Numbered from the stretch's first letter, positions 9,395 to 18,495 are shown. The stretch is DNA of 64,000 bases from an uncultured Erythrobacter sp. (GCA_947502305.1 CANMZA010000001.1:372001-436000), one strand, 5' to 3'. Notes: generated by a model not told the origin, from the letters alone. Made by a program: numbers and translations.

Positions 9395-10345
9395 ATGCAA
9401 AAGCCCCAAGATAGCCTGAAAAAGCCTGCCCCCAATGGCTGGATCATTTTGGACAAGCCGCGCGGTTTGGGCTCGACGCAGGCAGTTGCGGCGGTGAAAC
9501 GCAATTTGCGTGAGGGCGGTTTTGCCAAGACAAAGGTTGGACATGGCGGCACGCTTGACCCGCTCGCAGAAGGGGTTTTGCCGATCGCTTTGGGCGAGGC
9601 AACGAAGCTCGCCGGGCGTATGCTCGACGCCAGCAAAATCTATACGTTCACGGTTGCATTTGGTGAAGAGACCAGCACGCTCGACACCGAAGGCGAGGTG
9701 ACAGACACCAGCGCCGTTCGACCGGCGCACGCGCAAGTTCTGTCGGTATTGCCGCAATTCACCGGGGCGATTGAGCAAGTCCCGCCGGCTTTTTCTGCTC
9801 TGAAAGTGGATGGCAAGCGCGCCTATGATTTGGCGCGGGCAGGGGAAGAAGTGGCGCTGAAAAAGCGAGCGGTTACGGTCTATGCCCTGACTGCGGAAGA
9901 AGAGCCTAAAACGGGTGAACGACCCATTGGCGAAATCACGCTCACTGCGCATGTTTCTAAGGGGACGTATATACGCAGTATCGCCCGAGATATTGCCCGC
10001 GCCCTTGGCACATGCGGGCATGTCACCTATTTACGCCGGGCAAAGGCGGGGCCATTCACCGAAAATCACGCGATTTCGCTGGACAAACTGAACGAAATCG
10101 CTAGTGGCGCGCCATTGAAAGACCTCCTCCTGCCGTTAGAGGCGGGGCTGGACGACATCCCGGCCCTTCACCTCACTCAGACAGACGCGCAGGCGGTCCG
10201 ACAGGGCCGGGTCTTGTCTGAACTGCCCCAACCATCTGGGCTTTATTGCGGCATGCTGGATAATGTTCCGGTGGCGCTGCTTGAAATATCAGATGGCGCG
10301 TCGAAAGTCGTACGGGGTTTTAACCTACCCGATGTCGCTGAGTAG
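9395..10345 (+). CDS. truB: tRNA pseudouridine(55) synthase
   Basis: The 316-residue protein isomerises U55 of tRNAs to pseudouridine. The catalytic motif GHGGTLDPLAEG is present with the nucleophile Asp at residue 55. PAFSALKVDGKRAYDLAR and KGTYIRSIARDI are further TruB signatures. A C-terminal TruB extension is present. It lies 12 bases upstream of rpsO, the usual order, and starts 49 bases from the divergent glpD, so its promoter must lie in that short gap or inside glpD. Confidence 0.97.
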   Translation: MQKPQDSLKKPAPNGWIILDKPRGLGSTQAVAAVKRNLREGGFAKTKVGHGGTLDPLAEGVLPIALGEATKLAGRMLDASKIYTFTVAFGEETSTLDTEGEVTDTSAVRPAHAQVLSVLPQFTGAIEQVPPAFSALKVDGKRAYDLARAGEEVALKKRAVTVYALTAEEEPKTGERPIGEITLTAHVSKGTYIRSIARDIARALGTCGHVTYLRRAKAGPFTENHAISLDKLNEIASGAPLKDLLLPLEAGLDDIPALHLTQTDAQAVRQGRVLSELPQPSGLYCGMLDNVPVALLEISDGASKVVRGFNLPDVAE

Positions 10346-10357
10346 AAAGAGTAAAAT

Positions 10358-10627
10358 ATGTCGATTTCACCCGAGCAAAAAGCCGAAATCATCAAAGACA
10401 ATGCCCGCGCCGATGGCGACACGGGCAGCCCAGAAGTGCAAGTCGCGGTCCTGACACAGCGTATCCGCAACCTGACTGACCACTTTAAAGGCAACCATAA
10501 AGACAACCATTCGCGCCGCGGCCTTCTGATGATGGTCAATAAGCGTCGCAAGCTGCTCGCTTACCTGAAGGGTAAAGATGTTGAGCGCTACAATGCGCTG
10601 ATCCAGAAACTGGGTCTGCGTAAGTAA
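10358..10627 (+). CDS. rpsO: 30S ribosomal protein S15
   Basis: The 89-residue product has the full S15 sequence pattern ([19 protein letters not shown], then [19 protein letters not shown] and a C-terminal [12 protein letters not shown]). It binds the central domain of 16S rRNA early in 30S assembly. Length equals the bacterial norm. It follows truB by 12 bases and is separated from pnp by two successive intrinsic terminators. Confidence 0.99.
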   Translation: MSISPEQKAEIIKDNARADGDTGSPEVQVAVLTQRIRNLTDHFKGNHKDNHSRRGLLMMVNKRRKLLAYLKGKDVERYNALIQKLGLRK

Positions 10628-10640
10628 GAGTTTTGGGAGA

Positions 10641-10666
10641 GGGCGGCTCAAACGGGCCGCCCTTTT
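10641..10666 (+). terminator. Intrinsic terminator 1 after rpsO
   Basis: A perfect 7-bp stem pairs GGGCGGC (10641-10647) with GCCGCCC (10656-10662), has an 8-base loop, and is followed at once by TTTT. It lies 14 bases after the rpsO stop. Confidence 0.85.
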
Positions 10667-10673
10667 CGCATTT

Positions 10674-10703
10674 AGAGCGCCTCGCAAATGCGGCGCTCTT
10701 TTT
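10674..10703 (+). terminator. Intrinsic terminator 2 in the rpsO-pnp gap
   Basis: An 8-bp stem pairs AGAGCGCC (10674-10681) with GGCGCTCT (10692-10699), has a 10-base loop, and ends in five T residues. It starts 8 bases after the first terminator, giving a tandem pair that should strongly limit readthrough into pnp. Confidence 0.8.
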
Positions 10704-10845
10704 GTAAGGAAGGCAGGCACCGCAATTCGGCGATGCGAGCCTTTGGGGCGTTGTTTTACAGCCCCGCACCGGACCGGGACGGTATCCCCGGACACAAGAG
10801 GCCCCGTGCGCGCAATAAGGCGGCGCGGGTTCAAAAGGAAAATAC

Positions 10846-13143
10846 ATGTTCGACAAGAAAACCGTATCGCTGGAGTGGGGCGGCAAAACCCTCACCCTCG
10901 AAACAGGCCAAATCGCCCGTCAAGCCGACGGCGCTGTTCTGGCCACTTATGGCGAAACCGTGGTGCTGTGCGCAGTGACCGCCGCCAAATCTGTGCGCGA
11001 AGGGCAAGATTTCTTCCCTCTCACAGTTCACTATCAAGAAAAATTCTCAGCCGCTGGCCGCATCCCTGGCGGTTTCTTTAAGCGCGAAGGCCGCGCGACG
11101 GAAAAAGAGACGCTGACTTCGCGTCTGATCGACCGTCCATGTCGCCCGTTGTTCCCAGAAGGGTTCTACAACGAAATCAACGTGATCTGTCAGGTTCTTT
11201 CCTATGATGGTGAGACCGAGCCAGATATTGTCGCAATGGTTGCTGCATCCGCAGCGCTGACCATTAGCGGCCTGCCATTTATGGGCCCAATCGGCGCGGC
11301 ACGTGTTGGTTACAATAATGATGGCGAATATGTCCTCAACCCAACCGTCACCGACGCTCTGGGCGAAGACGGCAATCTCGACCTGGTGGTCGCGGCGACA
11401 CAAGACGCGGTTATGATGGTCGAATCCGAAGCCAAGGAATTGGCCGAAGAAGTCATGCTTGGCGCGGTTATGTTCGCACATGAAGAGAGCCGCAAAGTTA
11501 TCGGCGCGATCATTGATCTGGCAGAACAAGCTGCAAAAGATCCATGGGATATGCCAGCAGCCGACGACAACACCGAAATGAAGGACAAGCTTCGCGCATT
11601 GGTCGGCGACGACATCGCAGCGGCCTACAAGCTGACCGACAAATCGGAGCGTTCCGACGCGCTGAACCTTGCGCGTGGTAAGGCAAAAGAAGCCTATGCC
11701 GATGCCGACGGTCAGACACAGATGACGGCTGGCAAAGTCGTTAAGAAGCTGGAATCGGAAATCGTTCGCGGCGCCATCCTGAAGGATGGTCAGCGGATCG
11801 ATGGCCGCAAGACTGACGAAGTTCGCCCGATTGAGGCGATGGTTGGTTTGCTGCCACGCACACACGGTTCGGCTCTGTTCACTCGCGGTGAAACGCAGGC
11901 GATTTGCACGACAACGCTTGGCACCAAAGACGCTGAGCAAATGATTGACGGGCTCGAAGGTCTCTCATTCAATAACTTCATGCTGCACTATAACTTCCCG
12001 CCTTATTCGGTCGGTGAAGTGGGCCGGTTTGGCTTCACCAGCCGCCGCGAAACGGGTCATGGTAAGCTTGCTTACCGCGCTCTGCACCCTGTGCTGCCGT
12101 CGGTTGAGGAATTCCCTTACACGATCCGCATGCTGTCTGACATCACTGAGTCCAATGGCTCGTCTTCGATGGCAACGGTTTGCGGTGGCTCGCTGTCGAT
12201 GATGGATGCTGGCGTTCCGCTGAAGCGTCCGGTTTCGGGTATTGCGATGGGTCTGATCCTTGAAGGCGACGATTTCACCGTTCTGTCCGATATTCTGGGT
12301 GATGAAGATCACTTGGGCGATATGGACTTTAAGGTCGCCGGTTCAGAAGCCGGTATCACGTCGCTCCAGATGGACATCAAGGTTGCCGGCATCACGCAGG
12401 AAATCATGACTCAGGCGCTTGAGCAGGCGAAAGCTGGCCGTGCGCACATTCTGGGCAAAATGACCGAAGCACTTGGCGCATCGCGCGGTGAAGTTTCGAA
12501 GCACGCTCCGCGTATCGAAACGATGCAGATCGACAAATCGAAGATCCGCGACATCATCGGCACCGGCGGTAAAGTCATCCGCGAAATCGTTGCCGAAACC
12601 GGCGCGAAGGTCGACATTGACGACGAAGGCACGATCAAAATCAGTTCTTCGAATGCCGATGAAATCGCAGCGGCGAAGGCATGGATCGAAGGCATTGTGG
12701 AAGAAGCTGAAGTCGGCAAAATCTACAACGGCAAGGTCGTCAACATCGTTGATTTTGGTGCATTCGTGAACTTCATGGGCGGCAAGGACGGTTTGGTCCA
12801 TGTGTCGGAAATGAAGAACGAGCGAGTTGAGAAACCAACTGACGTTGTTTCCGAAGGCCAAGAAGTGAAGGTCAAAGTCCTCGAAATCGATCAGCGCGGC
12901 AAAGTCCGTCTGTCGATGCGGGTTGTTGATCAGGAAACTGGCGAAGAGCTCGAAGACACCCGCCCACCACGCGAAAAGCGTGAAGGCGGCGGTGGTCGCG
13001 GTGATCGCCGTCCACGTGGCGGCGGCGGTGGCCGTGGCGGTGACCGTGGTGGTCGCGGTGGTGACCGTGGCAGTCGCGGCGGAAACGGCGGCGATAAGGG
13101 CAGTGATGGCCCAGCCGATCTGCCGGACTTCCTGAAGGACTAA
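10846..13143 (+). CDS. pnp: Polyribonucleotide nucleotidyltransferase (PNPase)
   Basis: This 765-residue 3'-5' phosphorolytic exoribonuclease acts in RNA decay. It has two RNase PH-like domains ([18 protein letters not shown] in the first, [17 protein letters not shown] and a [18 protein letters not shown] core in the second). A KH domain ([20 protein letters not shown]) and an S1 domain ([15 protein letters not shown]) follow. The last 60 residues are an Arg-Gly-Gly-rich tail ending DLPDFLKD, longer and more repetitive than in enterobacteria. The leader (about 10745-10791) holds two further G/C-rich hairpins that could take part in the autoregulation known for pnp; that role is inference. 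Confidence 0.98.
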   Translation: MFDKKTVSLEWGGKTLTLETGQIARQADGAVLATYGETVVLCAVTAAKSVREGQDFFPLTVHYQEKFSAAGRIPGGFFKREGRATEKETLTSRLIDRPCRPLFPEGFYNEINVICQVLSYDGETEPDIVAMVAASAALTISGLPFMGPIGAARVGYNNDGEYVLNPTVTDALGEDGNLDLVVAATQDAVMMVESEAKELAEEVMLGAVMFAHEESRKVIGAIIDLAEQAAKDPWDMPAADDNTEMKDKLRALVGDDIAAAYKLTDKSERSDALNLARGKAKEAYADADGQTQMTAGKVVKKLESEIVRGAILKDGQRIDGRKTDEVRPIEAMVGLLPRTHGSALFTRGETQAICTTTLGTKDAEQMIDGLEGLSFNNFMLHYNFPPYSVGEVGRFGFTSRRETGHGKLAYRALHPVLPSVEEFPYTIRMLSDITESNGSSSMATVCGGSLSMMDAGVPLKRPVSGIAMGLILEGDDFTVLSDILGDEDHLGDMDFKVAGSEAGITSLQMDIKVAGITQEIMTQALEQAKAGRAHILGKMTEALGASRGEVSKHAPRIETMQIDKSKIRDIIGTGGKVIREIVAETGAKVDIDDEGTIKISSSNADEIAAAKAWIEGIVEEAEVGKIYNGKVVNIVDFGAFVNFMGGKDGLVHVSEMKNERVEKPTDVVSEGQEVKVKVLEIDQRGKVRLSMRVVDQETGEELEDTRPPREKREGGGGRGDRRPRGGGGGRGGDRGGRGGDRGSRGGNGGDKGSDGPADLPDFLKD

Positions 13144-13160
13144 GCGTCCTAAGTGAGACG

Positions 13161-13197
13161 AAAAAGAGCCGCTCGGAGCGATCCGGGCGGCTTTTTT
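13161..13197 (+). terminator. Intrinsic terminator after pnp
   Basis: The arms AGCCGCTCGG and CCGGGCGGCT (one T-G wobble) enclose the 6-base loop AGCGAT and are followed by a T6 run. An A5 run precedes the left arm, so it could work in both directions. It lies 18 bases after the pnp stop. Confidence 0.9.
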
Positions 13198-13317
13198 GTA
13201 TGCGCGGTTTGTTTTGCGGAGTGGCAAACGAGTAGAACGAGCAGGGCCGATGGATCAACTGTCTTACACAAAACGCCCTCTACCGCGCGGCGTAGCAATC
13301 GGCTAACCCTGCGCGCC

Positions 13318-14001
13318 ATGCTAAAACGCGAACTAATAGACACCGTGACCATTCGAGATGGCGAGACACTCGAATTGTTTTCCCATGGCCGCGATTTCAT
13401 GATCGTACTGGGATATAACGAGCTGATGAGCACCCGCATGCGCTTTTCAGAAGAGCAATTGGCGGAATTGACCCTCGACCGGCTGGAGGCCGAAAATCCG
13501 CGTATTCTTATCGGCGGTTACGGCATGGGATTCACGTTGCGGGCGGCACTCGCCCGGCTTAGTCAAAATTCAGAAGCCGTCGTCGCCGAGATCTCGGAAA
13601 AGATCGTCGAATGGGCACAGGGGCCGATGGCCGATTTGACTGGCGACAGCCTGTCTGACCCACGGCTCGATCTGAAAATTTGCGATGTCGCCGCCTTAAT
13701 TGACGATGCGAATGACGGAACGTGCGAGAAATTCGATGCCATCTTGCTCGATGTCGATAACGGCCCAGACGGCATGGTACGCGCAGACAATAACCGCATT
13801 TATTCACGCACTGGGATGGGTAAGGCGCGCGATGCGCTGAAACCCGGCGGCATAGTATCTGTGTGGTCCGCCGCCCCCGATCCCGGCTTTCGCCGCAGGA
13901 TGAAGGAATCCGGGTTGGAAGTGGAGGAGCGCAATGTCAGGTCGCGGCCCAACAATAAGGGCGCGCATCATGTCATCTGGTTTGGGCGGAAAAAGACTTA
14001 A
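13318..14001 (+). CDS. Spermidine-synthase-like SAM-dependent protein
   Basis: The 227-residue product has a Rossmann methyltransferase core of the spermidine synthase type: ILIGGYGMGFTLRAAL for the cofactor loop, VVAEISEKIVEWAQG for the acidic ribose-binding strand, and FDAILLDVDNGPDGMV. A spermidine synthase would normally show a catalytic Asp in a Tyr/Asp-Pro context, and the N-terminal tetramerisation strand region is short here. I therefore call it spermidine-synthase-like, with the reaction unknown. I chose ATG 13318 since the upstream frame runs through the pnp terminator. It overlaps the convergent DUF481 gene by 4 bases. Confidence 0.7.
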   Translation: MLKRELIDTVTIRDGETLELFSHGRDFMIVLGYNELMSTRMRFSEEQLAELTLDRLEAENPRILIGGYGMGFTLRAALARLSQNSEAVVAEISEKIVEWAQGPMADLTGDSLSDPRLDLKICDVAALIDDANDGTCEKFDAILLDVDNGPDGMVRADNNRIYSRTGMGKARDALKPGGIVSVWSAAPDPGFRRRMKESGLEVEERNVRSRPNNKGAHHVIWFGRKKT

Positions 14002-14936
14002 AAATCGTAGATAATCGTGATCCGGCTGAGCGTATCGGTCTGCACCGCACCCAGTGGCGGATCGGTGTCATGCTCAAGCGTGTAGGATAGGCTCGCGGAC
14101 AATCCCCCGCCCAACGCTGCGGTCAGACCAGTGGTGCTGACAAAGGTGTTGTTGCTCGATTGCACAAAAGCGTTCGCGTCTTGCGTTAGCTTGAGGTTTT
14201 CGGCGATCTGCCAATCGAAATCGAGCGCTCCAAGGCCTGCGATCGAGCTGTCTGACGCGCCGCCGACAAATTGCGTTTGGCGATATGCTGGACCAGCTTT
14301 CACCGACAATTGCATGGCGTCATTTTCGATCAACCGGTAACCGATGCCTCCAGATGCGGAATAGCGCGCGGAGAAACCTTGGAATGTGTCGCGCTCATAT
14401 TGCGCGAGGCCATAGACGAACATCCGGTCCGATAGGTTGTAATTGGCTTCATACGCGGCGAGAAATTGTTCGCGGGTGGTGACGCCGTTGTTTTCTTGAT
14501 AGTCAACCAGACCGGTCAGTTTGTGCCGCCAATCAATACCAACACGCTCTAGTTTTAGACCCGCCGTGACGCCGGTATTCGAGGCGTTGCCAGTGCTGCG
14601 AAAGGCGCCCAATTGCCCTTGACCGCTCCAATTGTCGAACAGGCCAGCATTCCGGATTTCTGCTTCTTGGTTGGCGGCTGTTTGTGCCTCAGCTGCGGCT
14701 ATGTCGGTTTCATAAGCGGCCAAAATCGCGTCCAAGTCGCTCGCATCATCGGGGTTCGTTGTTCGCGCCAAATCAATGACGGTTCGGACTGTATTATCGT
14801 CTCCGCTGGCCAGTGCTGCATCGATCATTGCGCGCACGGGGGCGGGCAATTCGGCATGGGCGGCGGTGGGCAGGGCGGTCAGGTAGGTGGCCGTCACAGC
14901 GGCCAAAACAGTCTTCGAATTCAACACATTCAACAA
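13998..14936 (-). CDS. DUF481 outer-membrane beta-barrel protein (YdiY-like)
   Basis: The 312-residue product has a signal peptide (core ending TAAHAE near residue 29) and a short helical region. A C-terminal barrel of about 220 residues follows, with alternating hydrophobic strands and the closing IIYDF. Landmarks such as NWSGQGQLGAFRSTGNASNT and SVKAGPAYRQTQF match DUF481/YdiY. The function is unknown; salt-induced outer-membrane proteins of this family exist. The start is a TTG at 14936, chosen because GGGAG (14943-14947) lies 7 bases upstream. The DUF1993 stop lies 3 bases upstream, so the two are likely co-transcribed. Confidence 0.8.
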   Translation of the reverse strand: MLNVLNSKTVLAAVTATYLTALPTAAHAELPAPVRAMIDAALASGDDNTVRTVIDLARTTNPDDASDLDAILAAYETDIAAAEAQTAANQEAEIRNAGLFDNWSGQGQLGAFRSTGNASNTGVTAGLKLERVGIDWRHKLTGLVDYQENNGVTTREQFLAAYEANYNLSDRMFVYGLAQYERDTFQGFSARYSASGGIGYRLIENDAMQLSVKAGPAYRQTQFVGGASDSSIAGLGALDFDWQIAENLKLTQDANAFVQSSNNTFVSTTGLTAALGGGLSASLSYTLEHDTDPPLGAVQTDTLSRITIIYDF

Positions 14937-14939
14937 GGG

Positions 14940-15467
14940 TTAGCTCCCAATAGTGCGCGGCGCGAAAAGGTAATCGCGTTTGACCAAAGGTAGGCCCTTC
15001 ATCCGCAGGATGTCGTAAAAGGTTGTAGCGTGGAAATAGTAGTTCGGTTGCGAGAAGCTCAGCAGAAATTCTGAAACAGTAAATTGCATCAGACGCTTAC
15101 CGCCCAGCACAAAATGAACGTGATCGCCTGAAATTCGTTCCAGCTCGTCTGCATCGACGCAAGAGAGGGCCGTCAAAGCCGAATCCAACATCGCCCGCAT
15201 CGTGTCCCAATCACCGGGGATATCGGTGAAATCGGGGCTGAACTCCCCGCTCGGCGCGAGTTCAAGGGCCAGTTTTGAATGCACCCAGCAAGACCGCACA
15301 TGATAGGGCAGCGGCCACATGTCGCCGGCCAATTTCGCTTCGATGAGTTCCGCGGCAGGGATATCGTTCTCGGCGGTGAACGTTTCTGCCTTGTCGATCT
15401 GTGCGCGCACGCCCTTTAAGATTTGGGCGCAGCTTGGGACAAATGCATCATGCAGGGTCAATGGCAT
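14940..15467 (-). CDS. DUF1993 family protein
   Basis: The 175-residue product opens with MPLTLHDAFVPSCAQILKG and contains MWPLPYHVRSCWVHSK and YFHATTFYDILRMKG, which match DUF1993, a DinB-like helical-bundle family of unknown function. ATG 15467 is preceded by GGAGGAG at a good distance, which decides the start. It is upstream of the DUF481 gene on the same strand and downstream of the gcrA terminator. Confidence 0.82.
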   Translation of the reverse strand: MPLTLHDAFVPSCAQILKGVRAQIDKAETFTAENDIPAAELIEAKLAGDMWPLPYHVRSCWVHSKLALELAPSGEFSPDFTDIPGDWDTMRAMLDSALTALSCVDADELERISGDHVHFVLGGKRLMQFTVSEFLLSFSQPNYYFHATTFYDILRMKGLPLVKRDYLFAPRTIGS

Positions 15468-15492
15468 CAGAAAGGCTCCTCCTAAAAATGCG

Positions 15493-15526
15493 AAAAGCCC
15501 AGCAGCCGATGGGCCGCCGGGCTTCT
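15493..15526 (-). terminator. Intrinsic terminator after gcrA
   Basis: Read on the minus strand, AAGCCCGGCGGCC pairs with GGCTGCTGGGCTT (two wobble pairs) around a CATC loop and is followed by TTTT. It lies between the gcrA stop at 15544 and the DUF1993 start at 15467. Confidence 0.8.
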
Positions 15527-15543
15527 CAAAATCAAATTCTGGT

Positions 15544-16254
15544 TTAGCGCACGCGCGGCCCGCCAAACGGCAAAGGCGGCGGCGGTCTGCGCGCACCGCG
15601 GGGCAATTGAGCCTGATACGCGCGGCCGCAATGTTCGACGCAATAGGGGAAGCCCGGGTTCACGTCGGTTCCGCAGAAATGGAAATCAGGTTCACCCGGA
15701 TGGCCCATCGGCCAGCGGCAGACCTTGTCTGACAGATCGAGCAAGCTGGTTTTGTCCGCGATCTCTGGGCTGGGCTTTGCCGGCACAAGGCGGCGCGGCG
15801 GAGCGGGCGGGATCGGCGGTTGTTGATCGCCGGGGCCCTGACGCAGGAACCCGCCGGGGCCAACGGAAACGATCTTCGGCAGATCAGGCGCTGGGTTAGG
15901 CACAGGCTGCGAATTGCCCGCAGCACCGGCCGCAGGCGCGGGTGCAGTTGCGCGCCCTGCGGCGGGCTTGGCCGCAGCAGGCGCGGCGCTTGCAGCCGCT
16001 GGCTTAGGCGCAGGCTTGGCCGATGCCGCTGCTTTCTTGGGCGGCGCTGCGCTCTTTGTCGCAGGCTTCTTCGCCGCTTTCTTTTTGCTGTTCGCCTTCA
16101 CCGGGGAAGGGCGCGATTTCAGGCCAAGGCGGTGCGCCTTGCCGATCACTGCATTTCGGCTGACGCCGCCCAGCTCTTCGGCAATTTGGCTCGCGGTGGA
16201 ATCGCTTTCCCACATTTTCTTGAGCGTTGCGATGCGCTCGTCAGTCCAGCTCAT
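15544..16254 (-). CDS. gcrA: GcrA cell cycle regulator
   Basis: GcrA is an alphaproteobacterial sigma-70-interacting factor that activates promoters bearing CcrM-methylated GANTC sites. The N-terminal helix-turn-helix is clear (MSWTDERIATLKKMWESD, then SRNAVIGKAHRLGLKSR). The C-terminal sigma-binding part has CRWPMGHPGEPDFHFCG and PYCVEHCGRAYQ. A long Ala/Pro/Lys-rich linker of about 100 residues makes the 236-residue protein longer than the Caulobacter one. It diverges from the ABC permease across 91 bases that contain a perfect inverted repeat. Confidence 0.95.
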   Translation of the reverse strand: MSWTDERIATLKKMWESDSTASQIAEELGGVSRNAVIGKAHRLGLKSRPSPVKANSKKKAAKKPATKSAAPPKKAAASAKPAPKPAAASAAPAAAKPAAGRATAPAPAAGAAGNSQPVPNPAPDLPKIVSVGPGGFLRQGPGDQQPPIPPAPPRRLVPAKPSPEIADKTSLLDLSDKVCRWPMGHPGEPDFHFCGTDVNPGFPYCVEHCGRAYQAQLPRGARRPPPPLPFGGPRVR

Positions 16255-16272
16255 AGCTCTTCAATCTCCATT

Positions 16273-16287
16273 CGGTCATCTTGACCG
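16273..16287. promoter_or_regulatory. Inverted repeat upstream of gcrA (candidate operator)
   Basis: CGGTCA-TCT-TGACCG is a perfect 6/3/6 inverted repeat centred 26 bases upstream of the gcrA start and about 65 bases upstream of the divergent permease start. No binding protein is known from the sequence; the operator role is inference. Confidence 0.4.
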
Positions 16288-16345
16288 TGCGCTGCTTAGA
16301 TAGGCAGCTTGTCACAATGTGCCAGAGGCCTTAGTCGCTTCGTCT

Positions 16346-17239
16346 ATGGCAGACGAGCTTTCAGCGAACCCCGATACAAACCAAACCGCGCAAGCCTCAA
16401 AAATTGGAGCAGGCGCGGCGAGAAAATTCAGCCCGCGCGGCGTGCCGGTGATTACCGGGGTGAACCGCGTGGGTCTGTATGCGCTCTATATGAAGGAAGT
16501 GCGGCGTTTTCTCAAGGTCCAGACGCAGACGATTTGGGCTCCTGCGGTCACAACTGTGCTGTTTTTGATCATCTTCACGGTCGCATTGGGCCGCGGCGGG
16601 CGCGAAGTGCTCGGTGTGCCCTTCGCCAGCTTCGTTGCGCCGGGTCTGATTGTGATGGGGATGATGCAAAATGCATTTGCCAATTCGTCGTTTTCTTTGC
16701 TTTCCGGGAAAATTCAGGGGACGATTATTGATCTGTTGATGCCGCCATTGTCACCGGGGGAAATGATGGGCGGGATTGTTGCCGCCGCCATTACCCGTGC
16801 GGTCGCGGTCGGCTGCACTGTGGCGCTGGCGATGTTGCTGTGGCCGGGCGTGTCGCTGAATATTGCGCATCTTTGGGCGGTGCTTTGGTTTGGCTTGATG
16901 GGCAGCGTGCTGCTCGCGCTGCTCGGGCTAGCCACATCGATTTGGGCGGAGAAATTCGATCACAATGCCGCTATTTCCAACTTTGTAATTGCACCTTTGT
17001 CGCTGCTTTCGGGCACATTTTATGTGATCGATAATTTGGCCCCTGCATTTCAAGCGGTAAGCCGCGCCAACCCATTTTTCTATGTGATTTCAGGCTTCCG
17101 TTATGGATTTTTGGGGCAAAGCGATATTGGCACGCACGGTCAAGTCGTCATGGCGGCGGCCGGTTTGGCGGTGCTCAATGCCGCAATCGCCTTGGCGGTG
17201 TATTTCGTGCTGCGCTCTGGCTGGAAACTGAAAAGCTAG
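16346..17239 (+). CDS. ABC-2 type transporter permease
   Basis: The 297-residue product has a cytoplasmic N-terminal tail followed by six hydrophobic segments (first near IWAPAVTTVLFLIIFTVALG). It carries the ABC-2 permease signature around ISNFVIAPLSLLSGTFYVID and RANPFFYVISGFRYGFLG, as in the YadH/NodJ-type group of polysaccharide or drug exporters. No ATPase subunit is encoded next to it, so the partner must lie elsewhere. ATG 16346 (MADELSANP) is preferred over a GTG 27 bases earlier. It overlaps the convergent PH-domain gene by 4 bases. Confidence 0.87.
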   Translation: MADELSANPDTNQTAQASKIGAGAARKFSPRGVPVITGVNRVGLYALYMKEVRRFLKVQTQTIWAPAVTTVLFLIIFTVALGRGGREVLGVPFASFVAPGLIVMGMMQNAFANSSFSLLSGKIQGTIIDLLMPPLSPGEMMGGIVAAAITRAVAVGCTVALAMLLWPGVSLNIAHLWAVLWFGLMGSVLLALLGLATSIWAEKFDHNAAISNFVIAPLSLLSGTFYVIDNLAPAFQAVSRANPFFYVISGFRYGFLGQSDIGTHGQVVMAAAGLAVLNAAIALAVYFVLRSGWKLKS

Positions 17240-17829
17240 TCCTGCTGGCTTAGCTCCAACACGGCTTCATAAGCGCCTTTGATATCGCCAACGCGGCCGA
17301 CCGACATATGTTTGGACGTTTTTCCATTGAAGTCTGTGAATGCGGCCGAAAGGGACAGCTCCACCGAACCTGATCCATCGCCGCTTTCCCGGCGTACAAT
17401 ATCGCCGATGCGGCTGGCCGGAATGGAGTTGACCGTCAGATCGCGCCCCATGCTCAATTTTAAAACGCGCTGCTGCGTGATCGCGAATAGGATGCGCCCG
17501 CGTTGAAACAGCGGGACAAACGGCGTCGCCAACATGCCAAGACCGATCAAGATAAACGGCGTGCCAAACAGCGGGAATGCCCAACCGATCAATCCAACAT
17601 CGCCGTCGGTTCCGCTCATGGTAGAGGTGCCCCAAGCGGCAATCGCGGTCCAAAACAGGGCAAATGCCGTCCAAGGAATCGCAAAAAGATAGATTGCGAA
17701 ACCCTTCGGTTCCACCCGCGCGAGCTTCATACCCTGCCAAACAATCGTTTCGCCTTCACGTAATTCGCTGATCAAGGCGCGGTCCAATCGCTGGCGAACC
17801 GTACCGTGCATAGTGCGCGCGTTGCTCAT
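17236..17829 (-). CDS. PH-domain-like membrane protein
   Basis: The 197-residue product has two hydrophobic segments (AIYLFAIPWTAFALFWTAI and WAFPLFGTPFILIGLGMLA). A C-terminal region (FAITQQRVLKLSMGRDLTVNSIPASRIGDI) looks like a bacterial PH domain. No specific function is known. ATG 17829 is chosen because GGGGGA lies about 11 bases upstream; a GTG six codons earlier is possible. Confidence 0.6.
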   Translation of the reverse strand: MSNARTMHGTVRQRLDRALISELREGETIVWQGMKLARVEPKGFAIYLFAIPWTAFALFWTAIAAWGTSTMSGTDGDVGLIGWAFPLFGTPFILIGLGMLATPFVPLFQRGRILFAITQQRVLKLSMGRDLTVNSIPASRIGDIVRRESGDGSGSVELSLSAAFTDFNGKTSKHMSVGRVGDIKGAYEAVLELSQQD

Positions 17830-17872
17830 GATATTTGCATCCCCCACAAAACCGCAGCGTCAGGCCGCGCAT

Positions 17873-18253
17873 TTAATGCGTTAGCGAGCGCCGCATCCGA
17901 TAACGACCATCTTTGAATTGTTCGAACAATTCCGGGACAGTGGGATGATCGACCGGGCCGCCTTCAATGTCTGCGAGCAAATTGCCCTGACTGACATAGG
18001 CGACATAAGAGGATTCTTCGTTCTCGGCGAGCAGATGATAAAACGGCTGATCGCGCGGCGGCCGAATTTCCTCGGGGATCGATGCATACCATTCTTCGCT
18101 GTTGGCAAAGACCGGATCGATATCGAAAACCACACCGCGAAAATCAAAATGCCGGTGGCGCACAATGTCGCCAATGCCAAAACGGCTGCGGGTTTGGCGC
18201 GGCGCATTGATTGTGCGTCCCGCTTGGCTGGAAAAGAAGTGAGCGCGATCCAT
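17873..18253 (-). CDS. hspQ: Heat shock protein HspQ / YccV-like protein
   Basis: The 126-residue product contains the complete YccV/HspQ domain: GDIVRHRHFDFRGVVFDIDP, EEWYASIPEEIRPPRDQPFY and YVAYVSQGNLLADIEGGPV. In enterobacteria HspQ stimulates Lon-dependent proteolysis, and the domain also binds hemimethylated DNA. ATG 18253 gives the standard length; the frame is open further upstream but without family similarity. Confidence 0.92.
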   Translation of the reverse strand: MDRAHFFSSQAGRTINAPRQTRSRFGIGDIVRHRHFDFRGVVFDIDPVFANSEEWYASIPEEIRPPRDQPFYHLLAENEESSYVAYVSQGNLLADIEGGPVDHPTVPELFEQFKDGRYRMRRSLTH

Positions 18254-18495
18254 GGTGGCAAATATGGACCTTAGACCGCGCAAAACAAGCGCCGCAAGGC
18301 TGACAAAGCCCAGATATGCCCGCATTTGCGGTATCATAGACACAATTCGTACGCCAATCATGCGCCAATCCTGCACAGCGGGGCTTGGCAAGCGGCAAGC
18401 CCTGCGCTAACCGGCGCGCTCTTGTTCGGCCCCGCACCGCTTTTTGCCGTGCAACATCGCTTTCACCAAGCGATCGTAGCGGGCCGCAGGAATGC

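Noticed and set aside
18360-18420. GGGCTTG/CAAGCCC hairpin upstream of hspQ as a riboswitch or terminator
   Set aside because: It has no T run and does not resemble any riboswitch I know; its strand and role cannot be supported.
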